Shown here in pieces: positions 24,891 through 34,100 of a DNA stretch of 34,517 nt. Both the position numbers and the translations under genes were made by a program. Origin of the DNA: Rhodohalobacter halophilus (GTDB lineage: Bacteria; Bacteroidota; Rhodothermia; Balneolales; Balneolaceae); NCBI RefSeq assembly GCF_001715195.1, contig NZ_MDWE01000058.1, forward strand, positions 1 through 34,517, written 5' to 3'. The first letter of the stretch is position 1, and each line of letters begins with the position of its first letter. The notes beneath the pieces were generated by a model that made no database searches, was not told the DNA's origin, and was given only the letters and a program-made list of their open reading frames with translations.

Positions 24891-24892
24891 TG

Positions 24893-25921
24893 CTATTCGT
24901 TCTCCCAGATCATCACTGTTCTGTCACCATTAGAGTTGAGGGAAGCTCTGAACATTCCCGCAGTGTTCATCTTCATGGAAATATTACCCTGATTGTCCAC
25001 TGCAATAAAACCGGCGTCACCGGGGTCAAGACGCTCATTCAACACAAAATCCATCGCCTCATCCAATGAGGCTCCTTTGAACTCCATATAGTTGGCTATG
25101 GTATTGGCCGAAACATTTCTCATAATCTGCTCCCCCCAACCGGTAGCAGAAATTGCAGCAATGTGATTGGCAAATGTACCTGAACCGATAATGGGTACAT
25201 CCCCCACACGGCCAAACTGCTTGTTGGTCATTCCTCCCGTTGAGGTTGCAGCGGCAAGATTTCCGTTGGAATCGTAAGCAACAGCCCCGACGGTACCAAA
25301 TTTGGTGTCCTTAATCCAATCGTGAATAGACTCTTCGGGGGTGATAGCACGGGCCTCTTCCTGTGCTCGTTCCCACTGTTCGTAGCGCCGATCGGTATGG
25401 AAATAATCATTATCCACCCGTTCTACATCAGTCTGATCGGCATAGGTTTCAGCTCCGTTACCTGAAAAGAAAATATGAGGAGAATCAGTCATCACTTTGC
25501 GGGCCAGGCTGATTGGGTTTTTGACAGTGGTGAGTCCGGTTAGTGCTCCGGCACCAAGCGTACTTCCATCCATGATGGCCGCATCCAGTTCGTGCCGACC
25601 CTCTTTCGTAAAGACTGAACCTCGTCCGGCGTTAAACAGCGGGTTGTCTTCAAGGCTTCTCACAACCTGTTCTACTGCATCAAGTGCAGAGCCGCCATCT
25701 CGTAGAACCAGTTCACCAGTTCGTAAAGCTTGTTCAAGACCTTCATAATATTCTTGTTTTATCGAATCGGGCAGGTCTTGGGAGATGGTTCCCGCACCCC
25801 CGTGCAGAGCCAGAGCCCACTGAACCGTTTCAGATTCTGTTTCAGGGGATTGATTTTCACAGCCGCTGAGCAAAACGGCAAAGAGAATTAAAAACGAGAT
25901 GAACGTGTATAAATGTTTCAT
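24893..25921 (-). CDS. Isoaspartyl peptidase/L-asparaginase (T2 Ntn-hydrolase), lipoprotein
   Basis: A 342-residue protein of the plant-type asparaginase/isoaspartyl dipeptidase family, made as a precursor that cleaves itself to expose a threonine nucleophile. The lipobox LLSGC gives a lipidated Cys at 21, placing it in the envelope, whereas many bacterial relatives are cytoplasmic. ALHGGAGT (38-45) is the N-terminal family motif, NAGRGSVFT (97-105) and DAAIMDG follow, and the predicted nucleophile is Thr210 in KFGTVGAVAYD, with TSTGG at 226-230. It should hydrolyse beta-aspartyl peptides and asparagine. The slipin gene lies 117 bases upstream with a terminator between. The hairpin island begins directly after the stop. 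Confidence 0.93.
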   Translation of the reverse strand: MKHLYTFISFLILFAVLLSGCENQSPETESETVQWALALHGGAGTISQDLPDSIKQEYYEGLEQALRTGELVLRDGGSALDAVEQVVRSLEDNPLFNAGRGSVFTKEGRHELDAAIMDGSTLGAGALTGLTTVKNPISLARKVMTDSPHIFFSGNGAETYADQTDVERVDNDYFHTDRRYEQWERAQEEARAITPEESIHDWIKDTKFGTVGAVAYDSNGNLAAATSTGGMTNKQFGRVGDVPIIGSGTFANHIAAISATGWGEQIMRNVSANTIANYMEFKGASLDEAMDFVLNERLDPGDAGFIAVDNQGNISMKMNTAGMFRASLNSNGDRTVMIWENE

Positions 25922-25974
25922 GTCAGGTGTTTTAGATGGATTGATAGTTGATTGAAAATAGATGATGCAAACCG

Positions 25975-26009
25975 AAAATAAAAAACCCGAATCCGGGATA
26001 GATTCGGGT
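25975..26009 (-). terminator. Terminator after the slipin gene
   Basis: AACCCGAATC (25983-25992) and GATTCGGGTT (26000-26009) form a perfect 10-bp stem with a 7-nt loop. On the minus strand it runs into TTTTTTATTTT. It begins 29 bases after the slipin stop. Confidence 0.9.
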
Positions 26010-26038
26010 TGGACTAAGTATTACAAAAAGGTGGAGAG

Positions 26039-26824
26039 TTACTCTTTATCTGATTTTACCTTTTTACTGAACGACTCAAGAAAGTCGAGCGGGATAGGCA
26101 GGAATGTAAATGTTGAGTTCTCTTCACTGATTTCGCCCATGGTTTGAAGGAACCTCAGCTGAAGGGCAGTTGGTGTTTTTTCAATCATTTCGCCGGCTTC
26201 TACCAGTTTGGCTGCAGCCTCAAACTCACCCTGTGCATTAATAATTTTTGCACGTCTGTCTCGCTCACTTTCAGCCTGGCGAGCCATGGCACGCTTCATG
26301 GATTCAGGTAAAATTACGTCTCGAACCTCAACGGATACCACTTTGATTCCCCATGGGTCTGTCTGTTTATCAATGATATCCTGAATTTGCTTATTGATTT
26401 TATCGCGCTCGGCAAGCAGCTCATCAAGTTCAAACTGGCCAAGTACACTACGGAGTGTGGTCTGGGCAATCATAGAAGTGGCGGCGATATAGCGCTCAAC
26501 CTGAATGACAGCACGCTCAGCATCCACCACCCTGAAAAATGTAATGGCATCAACATTCACTGTTACGTTATCTTTTGTAATCACTTCCTGTTTGTCCACA
26601 TTAATCGTGAGAACACGAAGATCCACACGTTCAACCTTATCGATAAAAGGGATCAGTACGATAAGGCCAGGCCCTTTTGTGGATTGAAATTTACCGAGAC
26701 GAAAAACGACGCCGCGTTCGTACTCCCTCATAATTTTGAACATTTGCGGCAGAAAGATGGATAGGAAAATTACGAGTGTAATTACCCATACCAGCATGTT
26801 AGTGATTGCTCCTGGATCATCCAT
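26039..26824 (-). CDS. Slipin (stomatin/prohibitin-homology SPFH protein)
   Basis: A 261-residue membrane protein. A single hydrophobic segment lies at residues about 9-29. The SPFH/band-7 domain follows: EYERGVVFRLGKFQSTKGPGLIVLIPFIDKVERVDLR, then the conserved QEVITKDNVTVNVDAI and VEVRDVILPESMKRAMARQAE. The C-terminal helix (AKLVEAGEMIEKTPTALQLRFLQTM) is the oligomerisation region. Slipins assemble into large membrane rings or scaffolds. The ATG overlaps the 3' end of the NfeD gene by 8 bases, so the two are a translationally coupled operon, the well-known NfeD-slipin pair in which the NfeD protease cuts the C-terminus of its slipin partner. Confidence 0.95.
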   Translation of the reverse strand: MDDPGAITNMLVWVITLVIFLSIFLPQMFKIMREYERGVVFRLGKFQSTKGPGLIVLIPFIDKVERVDLRVLTINVDKQEVITKDNVTVNVDAITFFRVVDAERAVIQVERYIAATSMIAQTTLRSVLGQFELDELLAERDKINKQIQDIIDKQTDPWGIKVVSVEVRDVILPESMKRAMARQAESERDRRAKIINAQGEFEAAAKLVEAGEMIEKTPTALQLRFLQTMGEISEENSTFTFLPIPLDFLESFSKKVKSDKE

Positions 26825-28178
26825 TTGAAGACTCCTTATTTTGTGGTTGGTTTAATGGTTTAACGATAGCCTTTAGGCCTTGAAATTCTATAATTTTGCA
26901 CATGTCTCCCTCATTGAGCGGGGCGTCACTTTCGGCAGTCCAATATTCGCCATCAAAAAAGATACGTCCGGGCTGTCCCGGGAGAATTGGGTCGGTAACT
27001 TCAGCTGTTTTCCCAATAGTTGCTTCAAGTCCGGACCGAGCCGGAGTGAACAACGATTTTACTCCATAAGTAACAATCCACGCAAAAAAAGCTGCGGTGA
27101 GAATCGTCGCCGGAATCAGCCAAAACATTGAAATCTGCATTTCATCAGGCAGATCTTGAAATAACATCATTGCTCCTAAAAAGAATGCCACGGCACCTCC
27201 AGTAATTAAAACCCCGAATGCGGGTGTGAATGCTTCTGCAACAAAAAGTATAATTGCAAGGCCAATCAATAGAAATCCTGCAAGGTTGATTGGCATAGCA
27301 GCTACACCGTATAATAATAAAATCAACGCGATGACGCCTGCAACTCCCGGAATAATTCCACCCGGATTTGTGACTTCACCAATAATGCCATATATGGCAA
27401 TCAGGGTCAGGATCAGCATTACTTCGGGCCGCAGCAGTAAACTGAAGAATATTTCGCCCAAGGTTTGAGGGATCTCATTTTTATCGGCTCCGTCAGTGTT
27501 CAGTATTTTCCCCTCAATTTCGAGGCCGTCAATTTTAGCGAGCAGATCATCAATATCATCCGCAATGTAGTCGATAACATTAATTTCAAGTGCTTCATTT
27601 GCAGTAATGGATGCACCGTCACGCACGGCTGATTTTGCCCACTCAGTATTTCGGCCACGTTGCTCGGCAATCGATTCAATGTAGCTTTCGGAGTAGTTAA
27701 ATATTTTTCGCTGTGCTACGGTATCCATCTCACCTCCCCCCATAGAAACGGGAGACGCAGCGCCGATATTTGTTGCGGGAGCCATTGCAGCCACATGAGC
27801 TGCTAAGGTTATAAATGTGCCCGCGCTGCCCGCATTGGCTCCTTGTGGGGCCACATAGACCGCTACAGGATGCGAGCTTCCAAGGAGTTCCTGGACAATA
27901 TCCTGGGTTGAGTCGAGGAGTCCGCCGGGGGTGTCGAGTTGAATGATCAGTATTTCATCACCGGCCTCGCGCGATTTTCGAAGGCTACGGGTGATATACT
28001 GTGTGGTAGTGGGGCCGATGGTGCCGCTAACATTGATTAAGCTTACAGAAGCGGGTCCTCTTTCAGCTTGAGGGGCGGCTGGTACGGTATCGTTCAAAGT
28101 CGATTCATTGTCCTGAAGCACAAAAGCTGTACCCACAACAAATAGCAATGCCGATAGTATAAAGTGTTTATTCATCAT
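26817..28178 (-). CDS. NfeD-family membrane-bound serine protease (NfeD1b type)
   Basis: A 453-residue membrane protein. Residues 1-20 are a signal or anchor. Residues about 40-235 are a ClpP/crotonase-type serine protease domain with LDTPGGLLDST, the nucleophile Ser118 in NAGSAGTFI and probably Lys158 in the QRKIFN segment as the general base. Residues about 255-380 contain several transmembrane helices (IIGEVTNPGGIIPGVAG region). Residues 385-450 form the soluble OB-like NfeD domain (GKTAEVTDPILPGQPGRIF and the final EFQGLKAIVKPL). Long-form NfeD proteins pair with slipins and help in membrane quality control. The slipin gene follows with an 8-base overlap; yidC lies upstream on the same strand but is separated by a terminator. 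Confidence 0.93.
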   Translation of the reverse strand: MMNKHFILSALLFVVGTAFVLQDNESTLNDTVPAAPQAERGPASVSLINVSGTIGPTTTQYITRSLRKSREAGDEILIIQLDTPGGLLDSTQDIVQELLGSSHPVAVYVAPQGANAGSAGTFITLAAHVAAMAPATNIGAASPVSMGGGEMDTVAQRKIFNYSESYIESIAEQRGRNTEWAKSAVRDGASITANEALEINVIDYIADDIDDLLAKIDGLEIEGKILNTDGADKNEIPQTLGEIFFSLLLRPEVMLILTLIAIYGIIGEVTNPGGIIPGVAGVIALILLLYGVAAMPINLAGFLLIGLAIILFVAEAFTPAFGVLITGGAVAFFLGAMMLFQDLPDEMQISMFWLIPATILTAAFFAWIVTYGVKSLFTPARSGLEATIGKTAEVTDPILPGQPGRIFFDGEYWTAESDAPLNEGDMCKIIEFQGLKAIVKPLNQPQNKESSNG

Positions 28179-28281
28179 TCAGTAGAAGTTTAAATAGAAT
28201 CAAATGGTTCCATTTGAAACCACATAGCTGAATATTAACATTTTTCGGGCAGAATCCTTAGCGAGCTTTCGGGTATCGTTT

Positions 28282-28316
28282 ATACAAAAAAAGAGGAACC
28301 GTACAGCTCCTCTTTT
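28282..28316 (-). terminator. Terminator after yidC
   Basis: AAAGAGGA (28290-28297) and TCCTCTTT (28308-28315) form an 8-bp stem with a 10-nt loop. On the minus strand it is followed by a run of T (TTTTTGTATA). It begins 27 bases after the yidC stop. Confidence 0.8.
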
Positions 28317-28342
28317 ATTAGAAAATAGTATTTCAGGATTGT

Positions 28343-30175
28343 TTATTTCTTCTTCCCTTTCCCCTTTTTCTTGGCATTGTTTGGCGTTACTTCAGCAACT
28401 TCATTATCGCCGGACTTTGTTTGCTTATTAATCACAAACTGCTGTGCAATCGATAGTACATTGTAAACCAGATAGTAAAGACTCAAACCGGCTGCAAAGT
28501 TATTGAAGATGAAAAGCAGCATCACAGGCATGATATACATGAATACTTTCATGTTCGGGCCACCGCTTGGTGCTGCGCCTGAACTCATACCGCCCGTTAC
28601 TTTTGTTTGCAGGAACATGGCCGCTGACATCAACAGTACGAATCCGGCGAGCTGATCACCCAGCAATGGAATTGTAAACGGCAGATCCAGGATGTAATCC
28701 GGCGCCGAGAGGTCCGTTGCCCATAGGAACGACTCCTGGCGGATAATCATCGAGTTTTGGAAGAAGAAAAAGAGTGTAATAAGGATCGGGAACTGCAACA
28801 GCATCGGTAAACAGCCGCCAATCGGATTCACTTTTGCCTTTTTGTAAAGAGCGATGGTCTCTTTTTGCTGCTTCTGGGGATCATCCTTGTACTTCTCCTG
28901 TATCTCCTTGAGCTGTGGCTGAAGTTCGCGCATAGCTGCCATGCTCTTGAAGCTCTTCTGAGTTAGCGGGAAGAGTGCCAGTTTTACAATCACACCAAAC
29001 AGGATGATCAAAATTCCATAATTGGAGATAAACATGCTTCCAAATGCAAAAAACGGGATGATGGCGTAGCGAACAAGCGGGTCGGCAAACCAGCGGAAAA
29101 GAGCATATCCGATTTCAATCACATCATAAGCATGCTCGTCGTAATCTCTGAGATCGTAGTAACGAAGCGGACCGGAATACATCTCGTATTCAAGTACAGG
29201 GTTGTTTACAAAACTTGATTGCACAAAAACCTGATAGTGATGCAAGGTTCCGACCTCATCCGGAGGGCCGCTAAGCTCTCCGATCATTGTGGATGCATTT
29301 GCCCCTGTCACCGGTTTGATGTACTGTCCAAAGAATCTCGTTCGAGACGATACCCAGTCAATATTTCCATTGATACGCTGTTCGTTTCTCCCTGCGGCAT
29401 CAAGTTGGAAATCCTCCAGAACTCCACCGGCATAGGTGTATGCCATTGTGCTTTGGGCATCTTTAATCAGGTCACGCTCGGTAAAGTTAAGCGGAGATTT
29501 CCACCCAAGCTCAACATTGGTACCGCTGATATAGGATTCCATGTTGTTGAGTTCAACCTGAAGGTCGTAGGAGTATTGATCTGAGTAAAATGTGTAGTGA
29601 AATTGGATCGAGGAGTTCTCACCCACCTGTAATCTGTACGAGAGGGTGACATTCTCTTCGGCATCAAGCTGAATATCATGTTCATCAAAAAGCGGTTCAA
29701 ACAGGAGCTGATCCGTTTCGATGTTATAGTTTTGGGAGGATAAAAATTCAAGAGAATAAGCGGACCGTGTGGTGTCGCCAATCATCTGAACCAATTTCTG
29801 ATCCCAGGTATTGTGGCCGAGCAGGGTATATTTCGATGGTCCTGCCCCCAGGTTGGTGAGCTGAATTTCGTAGAGCGGCGTTCGGATGGTGGTCAAGGTT
29901 GTGTCTGAGATGGTCGACTCACCAAAAACGCCCATAGCCTGAGACCTGGCAGGTGTTGACTCGACCGGTTCCGGTCTGTCAGATTGATCCTGTTCAACAA
30001 TAGGGTCCTGAGGTTCTGCCTGCTCTTGATCCACCTGGGCGGCAGCAATGCTGTCTTGTCTGAGCTGTTCTTGTCTCTGGCGTTCGAGTTCTTCCTGGCT
30101 TGGCATTGTGAACCATGCCCATGCAATGGTGAGAACAAATATGAGCAGTAATCCGGTAACCGTATTCTTATCCAA
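28343..30175 (-). CDS. yidC: Membrane protein insertase YidC
   Basis: A 610-residue inner-membrane insertase that places membrane proteins alone or with SecYEG. The N-terminal anchor (TVTGLLLIFVLTIAWAWF) is followed by a low-complexity acidic/Gln/Pro linker (about 28-80). The large periplasmic P1 beta domain spans about 90-355. The 60KD_IMP core of transmembrane helices begins near residue 360, with FPLTQKSFKSMAAMRELQPQ and PIGGCLPMLLQFPILITLFFFF. A lysine-rich tail (KKKGKGKKK) ends it, as in many YidC proteins that bind ribosomes. The start is a TTG codon: MDKNTVTGLLLIF is the expected YidC N-terminus. An out-of-frame ATG TAA lies just upstream (30178-30183). It follows rnpA by 12 bases; yidD is absent between them. 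Confidence 0.95.
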   Translation of the reverse strand: MDKNTVTGLLLIFVLTIAWAWFTMPSQEELERQRQEQLRQDSIAAAQVDQEQAEPQDPIVEQDQSDRPEPVESTPARSQAMGVFGESTISDTTLTTIRTPLYEIQLTNLGAGPSKYTLLGHNTWDQKLVQMIGDTTRSAYSLEFLSSQNYNIETDQLLFEPLFDEHDIQLDAEENVTLSYRLQVGENSSIQFHYTFYSDQYSYDLQVELNNMESYISGTNVELGWKSPLNFTERDLIKDAQSTMAYTYAGGVLEDFQLDAAGRNEQRINGNIDWVSSRTRFFGQYIKPVTGANASTMIGELSGPPDEVGTLHHYQVFVQSSFVNNPVLEYEMYSGPLRYYDLRDYDEHAYDVIEIGYALFRWFADPLVRYAIIPFFAFGSMFISNYGILIILFGVIVKLALFPLTQKSFKSMAAMRELQPQLKEIQEKYKDDPQKQQKETIALYKKAKVNPIGGCLPMLLQFPILITLFFFFQNSMIIRQESFLWATDLSAPDYILDLPFTIPLLGDQLAGFVLLMSAAMFLQTKVTGGMSSGAAPSGGPNMKVFMYIMPVMLLFIFNNFAAGLSLYYLVYNVLSIAQQFVINKQTKSGDNEVAEVTPNNAKKKGKGKKK

Positions 30176-30187
30176 AATTACATCCGT

Positions 30188-30655
30188 TTAGTTAAAATCT
30201 TCGGTTGAGGGTCGATTCCCATCCTCCTGCTGAGGAATAATTCGTTGTAGCCGATCTCTTGTTTTTTGAAGCATGGGAATCATGTCTGCTTCAATGGCTT
30301 GGTATGAAAGTCCCGATCGGTTGGCTAAAAAAAGACCGTGAAAGCCTTTGGTGTTATTCGTGTCGAAAAGATCGGACAGGAGAGCTTGATGGTGGCGGTA
30401 CACCTCTCGCATGAGTCTTTTGGTGCGATTGCGATGTGCCGCTTTGGGAATTTTTTTCTTCGGAGCTGCAAATCCAATCTGGAAGCCTTCTTTAGAGTCA
30501 GGGTAGACTCTATATCGAAATTGGATGGAATCTGAGTTCAAAACAGTCGACTTTTCAAAGAGGCGTTGGAAATTTTTCTGGCCCCGAAGAATTTTAGATC
30601 GCGGGAGTGAGTAGTCCGTATTCTTAGAATCAGGACTATTTCGGTCCTTTTTCAT
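30188..30655 (-). CDS. rnpA: Ribonuclease P protein component
   Basis: A 155-residue basic protein that binds RNase P RNA and aids 5' maturation of tRNA. The core matches the family: [14 protein letters not shown] near the start, then [30 protein letters not shown]. The RNR signature is at residues 75-77 and the following RLMRE helix is conserved. The N-terminal 20 residues and the C-terminal acidic tail ([14 protein letters not shown]) are extra. The rpmH reading frame runs 20 bases into this gene. The order rpmH-rnpA-yidC is the usual one. Confidence 0.93.
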   Translation of the reverse strand: MKKDRNSPDSKNTDYSLPRSKILRGQKNFQRLFEKSTVLNSDSIQFRYRVYPDSKEGFQIGFAAPKKKIPKAAHRNRTKRLMREVYRHHQALLSDLFDTNNTKGFHGLFLANRSGLSYQAIEADMIPMLQKTRDRLQRIIPQQEDGNRPSTEDFN

Positions 30656-30791
30656 TACTCACCGTAAGCTTGTGGCGTCCCTTTTTACGGCGTCTTTTGA
30701 TTACATCCTGCCCATTGGCAGACTTCATACGCTTTCTGAAACCGTGCTTGTTTTTTCTCTTACGCTTACTTGGTTGATACGTACGTTTCAT
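30636..30791 (-). CDS. rpmH: Ribosomal protein bL34
   Basis: A 51-residue very basic protein of the large ribosomal subunit. The N-terminus [20 protein letters not shown] is a direct match to bL34, followed by [20 protein letters not shown] and the KLTV end of the family. The ATG is at 30789-30791 and the stop at 30636-30638. The last 20 bases overlap rnpA, so the C-terminal few residues (after KLTVS) are encoded on the same DNA as the first codons of rnpA. It is the first gene of the rpmH-rnpA-yidC group. A minus-strand TATTTTTG (plus 30844-30851) could be its -7 box. Confidence 0.95.
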   Translation of the reverse strand: MKRTYQPSKRKRKNKHGFRKRMKSANGQDVIKRRRKKGRHKLTVSNEKGPK

Positions 30792-31106
30792 GACTGAACT
30801 TAATGATTAAATAAAATTCGAAATCCTATTTTTAGGTAGACTCCAAAAATAAGAATAAAAATCTTAAAATCGAACGATTTATTTCAATCAAACCTGCTCA
30901 TCCCTAAACAGGGTTGCCAATCTTTTACGGTTCGTTCCGTTTAGTAAACCGAGATGCTTGTGGAAGCAGGCAAAATAGTTCAAAAAGCTTTTACAAAACA
31001 TTCTGTTAAAATAGGGCTATAAGGTAAATGCAGTGTTGAACGGCCACTTGTTTAGCTGTACCTTATAAAGTTCATTCAAATTTACCTATAAATACGATTC
31101 GACTGT
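30792..31106. promoter_or_regulatory. Divergent control region between rpmH and secA
   Basis: This 315-base gap holds no ordinary gene. It contains minus-strand TATTTTTG (30844-30851) as a possible rpmH -7 box; AAATCG-AA-CGATTT (30867-30880); CCCT-AAAC-AGGG (30902-30913); a 22-codon plus-strand open frame (30954-31022); and a long inverted repeat, TATAAGGTA (31018-31026) with TACCTTATA (31059-31067), ending 39 bases before the secA ATG. I see no good DnaA-box cluster, although rpmH is often near oriC. Confidence 0.5.
31018..31067 (+). promoter_or_regulatory. Inverted repeat in the secA leader
   Basis: TATAAGGTA (31018-31026) and TACCTTATA (31059-31067) are perfect 9-bp arms. Inner bases CAG (31031-31033) and CTG (31056-31058) could extend the stem across a 4-nt bulge. 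It could act as an RNA leader structure or as a DNA operator for secA. The TAA of the small upstream frame lies in the left arm. Confidence 0.4.
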
Positions 31107-34100
31107 ATGTTAGATAAGATATCCAAAGTCCTCACATCAATATTCGGGACCAAAAGCGAGCGTGACCTGAAAAAGCTTTGGCCTGTAGTAGAAGAGATTA
31201 ACAGTTACGAAGAGGAGATTAAAGCTCTTTCGGATGATGAGCTGAAGCAGAAAACGGAATCTTTCAAAGATCTGATTAAAGAGAGAACCGCGGAGGTAAG
31301 TGATCAGATTGAAGATATTAAAGGGAAGATGGACTCGAATGATGAGTCGATTACCCTGGAGGAGAGGCGGGAATTTTCTGATCGCCTGAAAGAGCTTGAG
31401 CAGGAGTGGCTTGATATTCTCGAAGATACACTTGATGAAATTCTGCCTGAAGCATATGCTGTTCTCAAGGATACGTGCCGCAGATTTGTGGGTAAAAAGT
31501 GGAAAGTGGCAGGCAATGAAATTGAATGGGATATGATTCCCTACGATGTGCAGCTGGTCGGTGCCGTTTCGATGCACCGCAGCAGTATTGCTGAGATGAA
31601 AACGGGTGAGGGTAAAACACTTTCAGCTATTTTTCCGGCATACCTTAATGCACTGGCCGGACGCGGAGTCCATGTGATTACCGTGAACACCTATCTTGCT
31701 CAGCGTGATGCAGAGTGGAATGAGCCCATATTTAATTTTCATGGGCTTACCGTTGACTGCGTGGATCGTTATGATCCCAACTCCGAACCTCGCCGAAAAG
31801 CCTACCAGGCAGATATTACATACGGTACCAATAATGAATTCGGTTTCGATTACCTTCGCGATAACATGGTAATTGAAGAGGAGCAGCTTGTGCAGCGTGG
31901 CCATCATTACGCCATTATTGATGAGGTGGACTCCATTCTGATTGATGAAGCCCGTACTCCGTTGATTATCTCAGGTCCGGTTCCTCAGTCAAACAGTCAG
32001 CAGAAGTACGAAGAGATGAAGCCGCGTGTAGAAGCTCTGGTTAAAGCTCAGAAAGCCCTGGTTGCATCGCTGGTAAGTGAAGCCGAACGGTTGCATGCCG
32101 AGGGGAAAAATGATGAAGCGGGGCTTGCACTTTATCGGGCAGAGCGTGGATTTCCGAAAAATAAGAAGTTCAGAAAGCTGATGCAGGAAGCGGAGTATCA
32201 GCGATTGGTTGAGCAGACTGAGAAATTTTATCTGGCAGATAATGCCAAAAATCTCCCGATTGTGGATGAACATCTCTACTACGCGGTGGATATGAAACAG
32301 AAATCCATCGAGATGACGGAGAAAGGACGCGACTTTATTACAAAAGATGATGAAGGCGATGAGTTTTTCGTAATTCCCGATCTTGGAACGGAGACGTCCG
32401 AGATTGAAGAGGAGATGGACCGCCTCGAAAAAGAGAAGATTGAAGAGATTGAGAACAACACTGACTTCAGCGACGACTACAAAGAGAAGAAGATTGAAGA
32501 GGTTAAGGAGGATCTGAAGCAGGAAAGGGAAAAGCGATTCAATGAGCTGCACCGGCTTTTTGCCGAGCGTGGTGATCGAATTCACACCGTCAATCAGCTT
32601 CTTAAAGCTTATACTCTATTTGAAAAAGAGGAAGAGTATATTGTACAAGATGGGAAGGTTCAGATTGTAGATGAGCATACCGGTCGGGTGCTTTCCGGTC
32701 GTCGATATTCTGACGGGTTGCATCAGGCAATTGAAGCGAAGGAGGAGGTAAAGGTTGAGGCTGCAACACAGACCTACGCTACAATTACACTTCAGAACTA
32801 CTTCCGTATGTATCACAAGCTTTCCGGTATGACGGGAACCGCTGCGACTGAGGAGGGAGAGTTCAATGAAATTTACGATCTGGATGTAACGGTGATTCCA
32901 ACCAATCGCCCTATAATCCGTGATGATAAAGATGATCTGATTTTCCGCACCAAGCGCGAGAAGTACAAAGCTGTGATTGAGAAGATCAATGAGTATCACA
33001 AAAAAGGACAGCCTGTTTTGGTAGGTACTACCAGTGTAGATGTTTCTGAGCAGTTGAGCCGAATGTTGAAACGTGCCAATATTCCGCATAATGTATTGAA
33101 TGCAAAACAGCACGCTCGTGAAAGTGAAATTGTAGCTCAGGCCGGACAGATCGGTGCAGTTACCGTTGCAACGAATATGGCGGGACGGGGTACAGATATT
33201 AAACTTTCCAACGAAGTGAAAGAGAAAGGTGGGTTGGCCATTTTGGGTACTGCCCGTCACGAATCACGACGAATTGATCTTCAGCTCCGCGGACGTGCGG
33301 GGCGTCAGGGTGATCCCGGTGAGACTCAATTCTATGTATCGCTTGAGGACGAATTGATGACGCTTTTTGGAGGTACAGACCGTATTGCGAGCATCATGGA
33401 TAAGCTCAATTTTGAAGAGGGTGAAGTGATTCAGCATCCGTGGGTGAGTAAATCTCTTGAGCGTGCCCAGAAAAAAGTGGAGCAAAACAACTTCGCCATC
33501 CGTAAACGTCAGCTTGAGTTTGATGACGTGTTGAACAATCAGCGGAATGTAGTTTACTCCCGTCGTCGTCACGCTTTGATGGGCGACCAGCTGCAAAGCG
33601 ATATCTTTGACATGCTCGAAGATATGGTAGAAGGCATTGTTGACAAGTACTACCCGGAAGGTCTGTTCGAAGAGCTCCGGGATGAAGTTCTGCGTCAGCT
33701 TGCTTTTGAAGTTGAAGTCGATCGAGACCAGTGGGCTATCATGGGTGAAGATGGTCTTGTGGATCACATCATCGAAAAAGCGTACGAAAACTACCGCAGA
33801 AAAGAGCGGTTGGTTTCTGAACCGCTGTATAGGATTATCAAACAGATTCAGGAAGGTGATTCTGAGAAAAAGCCGACCAAGATTCAGGTTATTTTTACCG
33901 ATGGAATGCGCCGGATGAGAATTGTGGTAGATGTGGAGCGAGCCTATAAAAATGAAGGCCGCGAAGTGGCGCGATCACTCGAGCGCTCGGCAATTCTCTC
34001 AACCATCGATAATAAATGGATGGAGCACCTGCGCGAACTGGATACCGTAAAAGAGGGGATCGGACTTCGATCCTTCGGCCAGAAAGATCCGCTGATGGAG

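Noticed and set aside
29219-29584. 121-codon plus-strand open frame within yidC
   Set aside because: It is antisense to the P1 domain of yidC, with no recognisable domain or start signal.
30792-31106. Possible replication origin near rpmH
   Set aside because: rpmH is often near oriC, but dnaA and dnaN are absent and I find only one weak DnaA-box-like match (TGTGGAAG), with no cluster or AT-rich unwinding repeats.
31989-33767. Long open frames of 198, 214 and 167 codons on the minus strand within secA
   Set aside because: They are antisense to an unmistakable secA with intact motifs. Their translations are rich in Leu, Phe, Ile and His without domain logic, as expected from the reverse complement of a Glu/Lys-rich gene.
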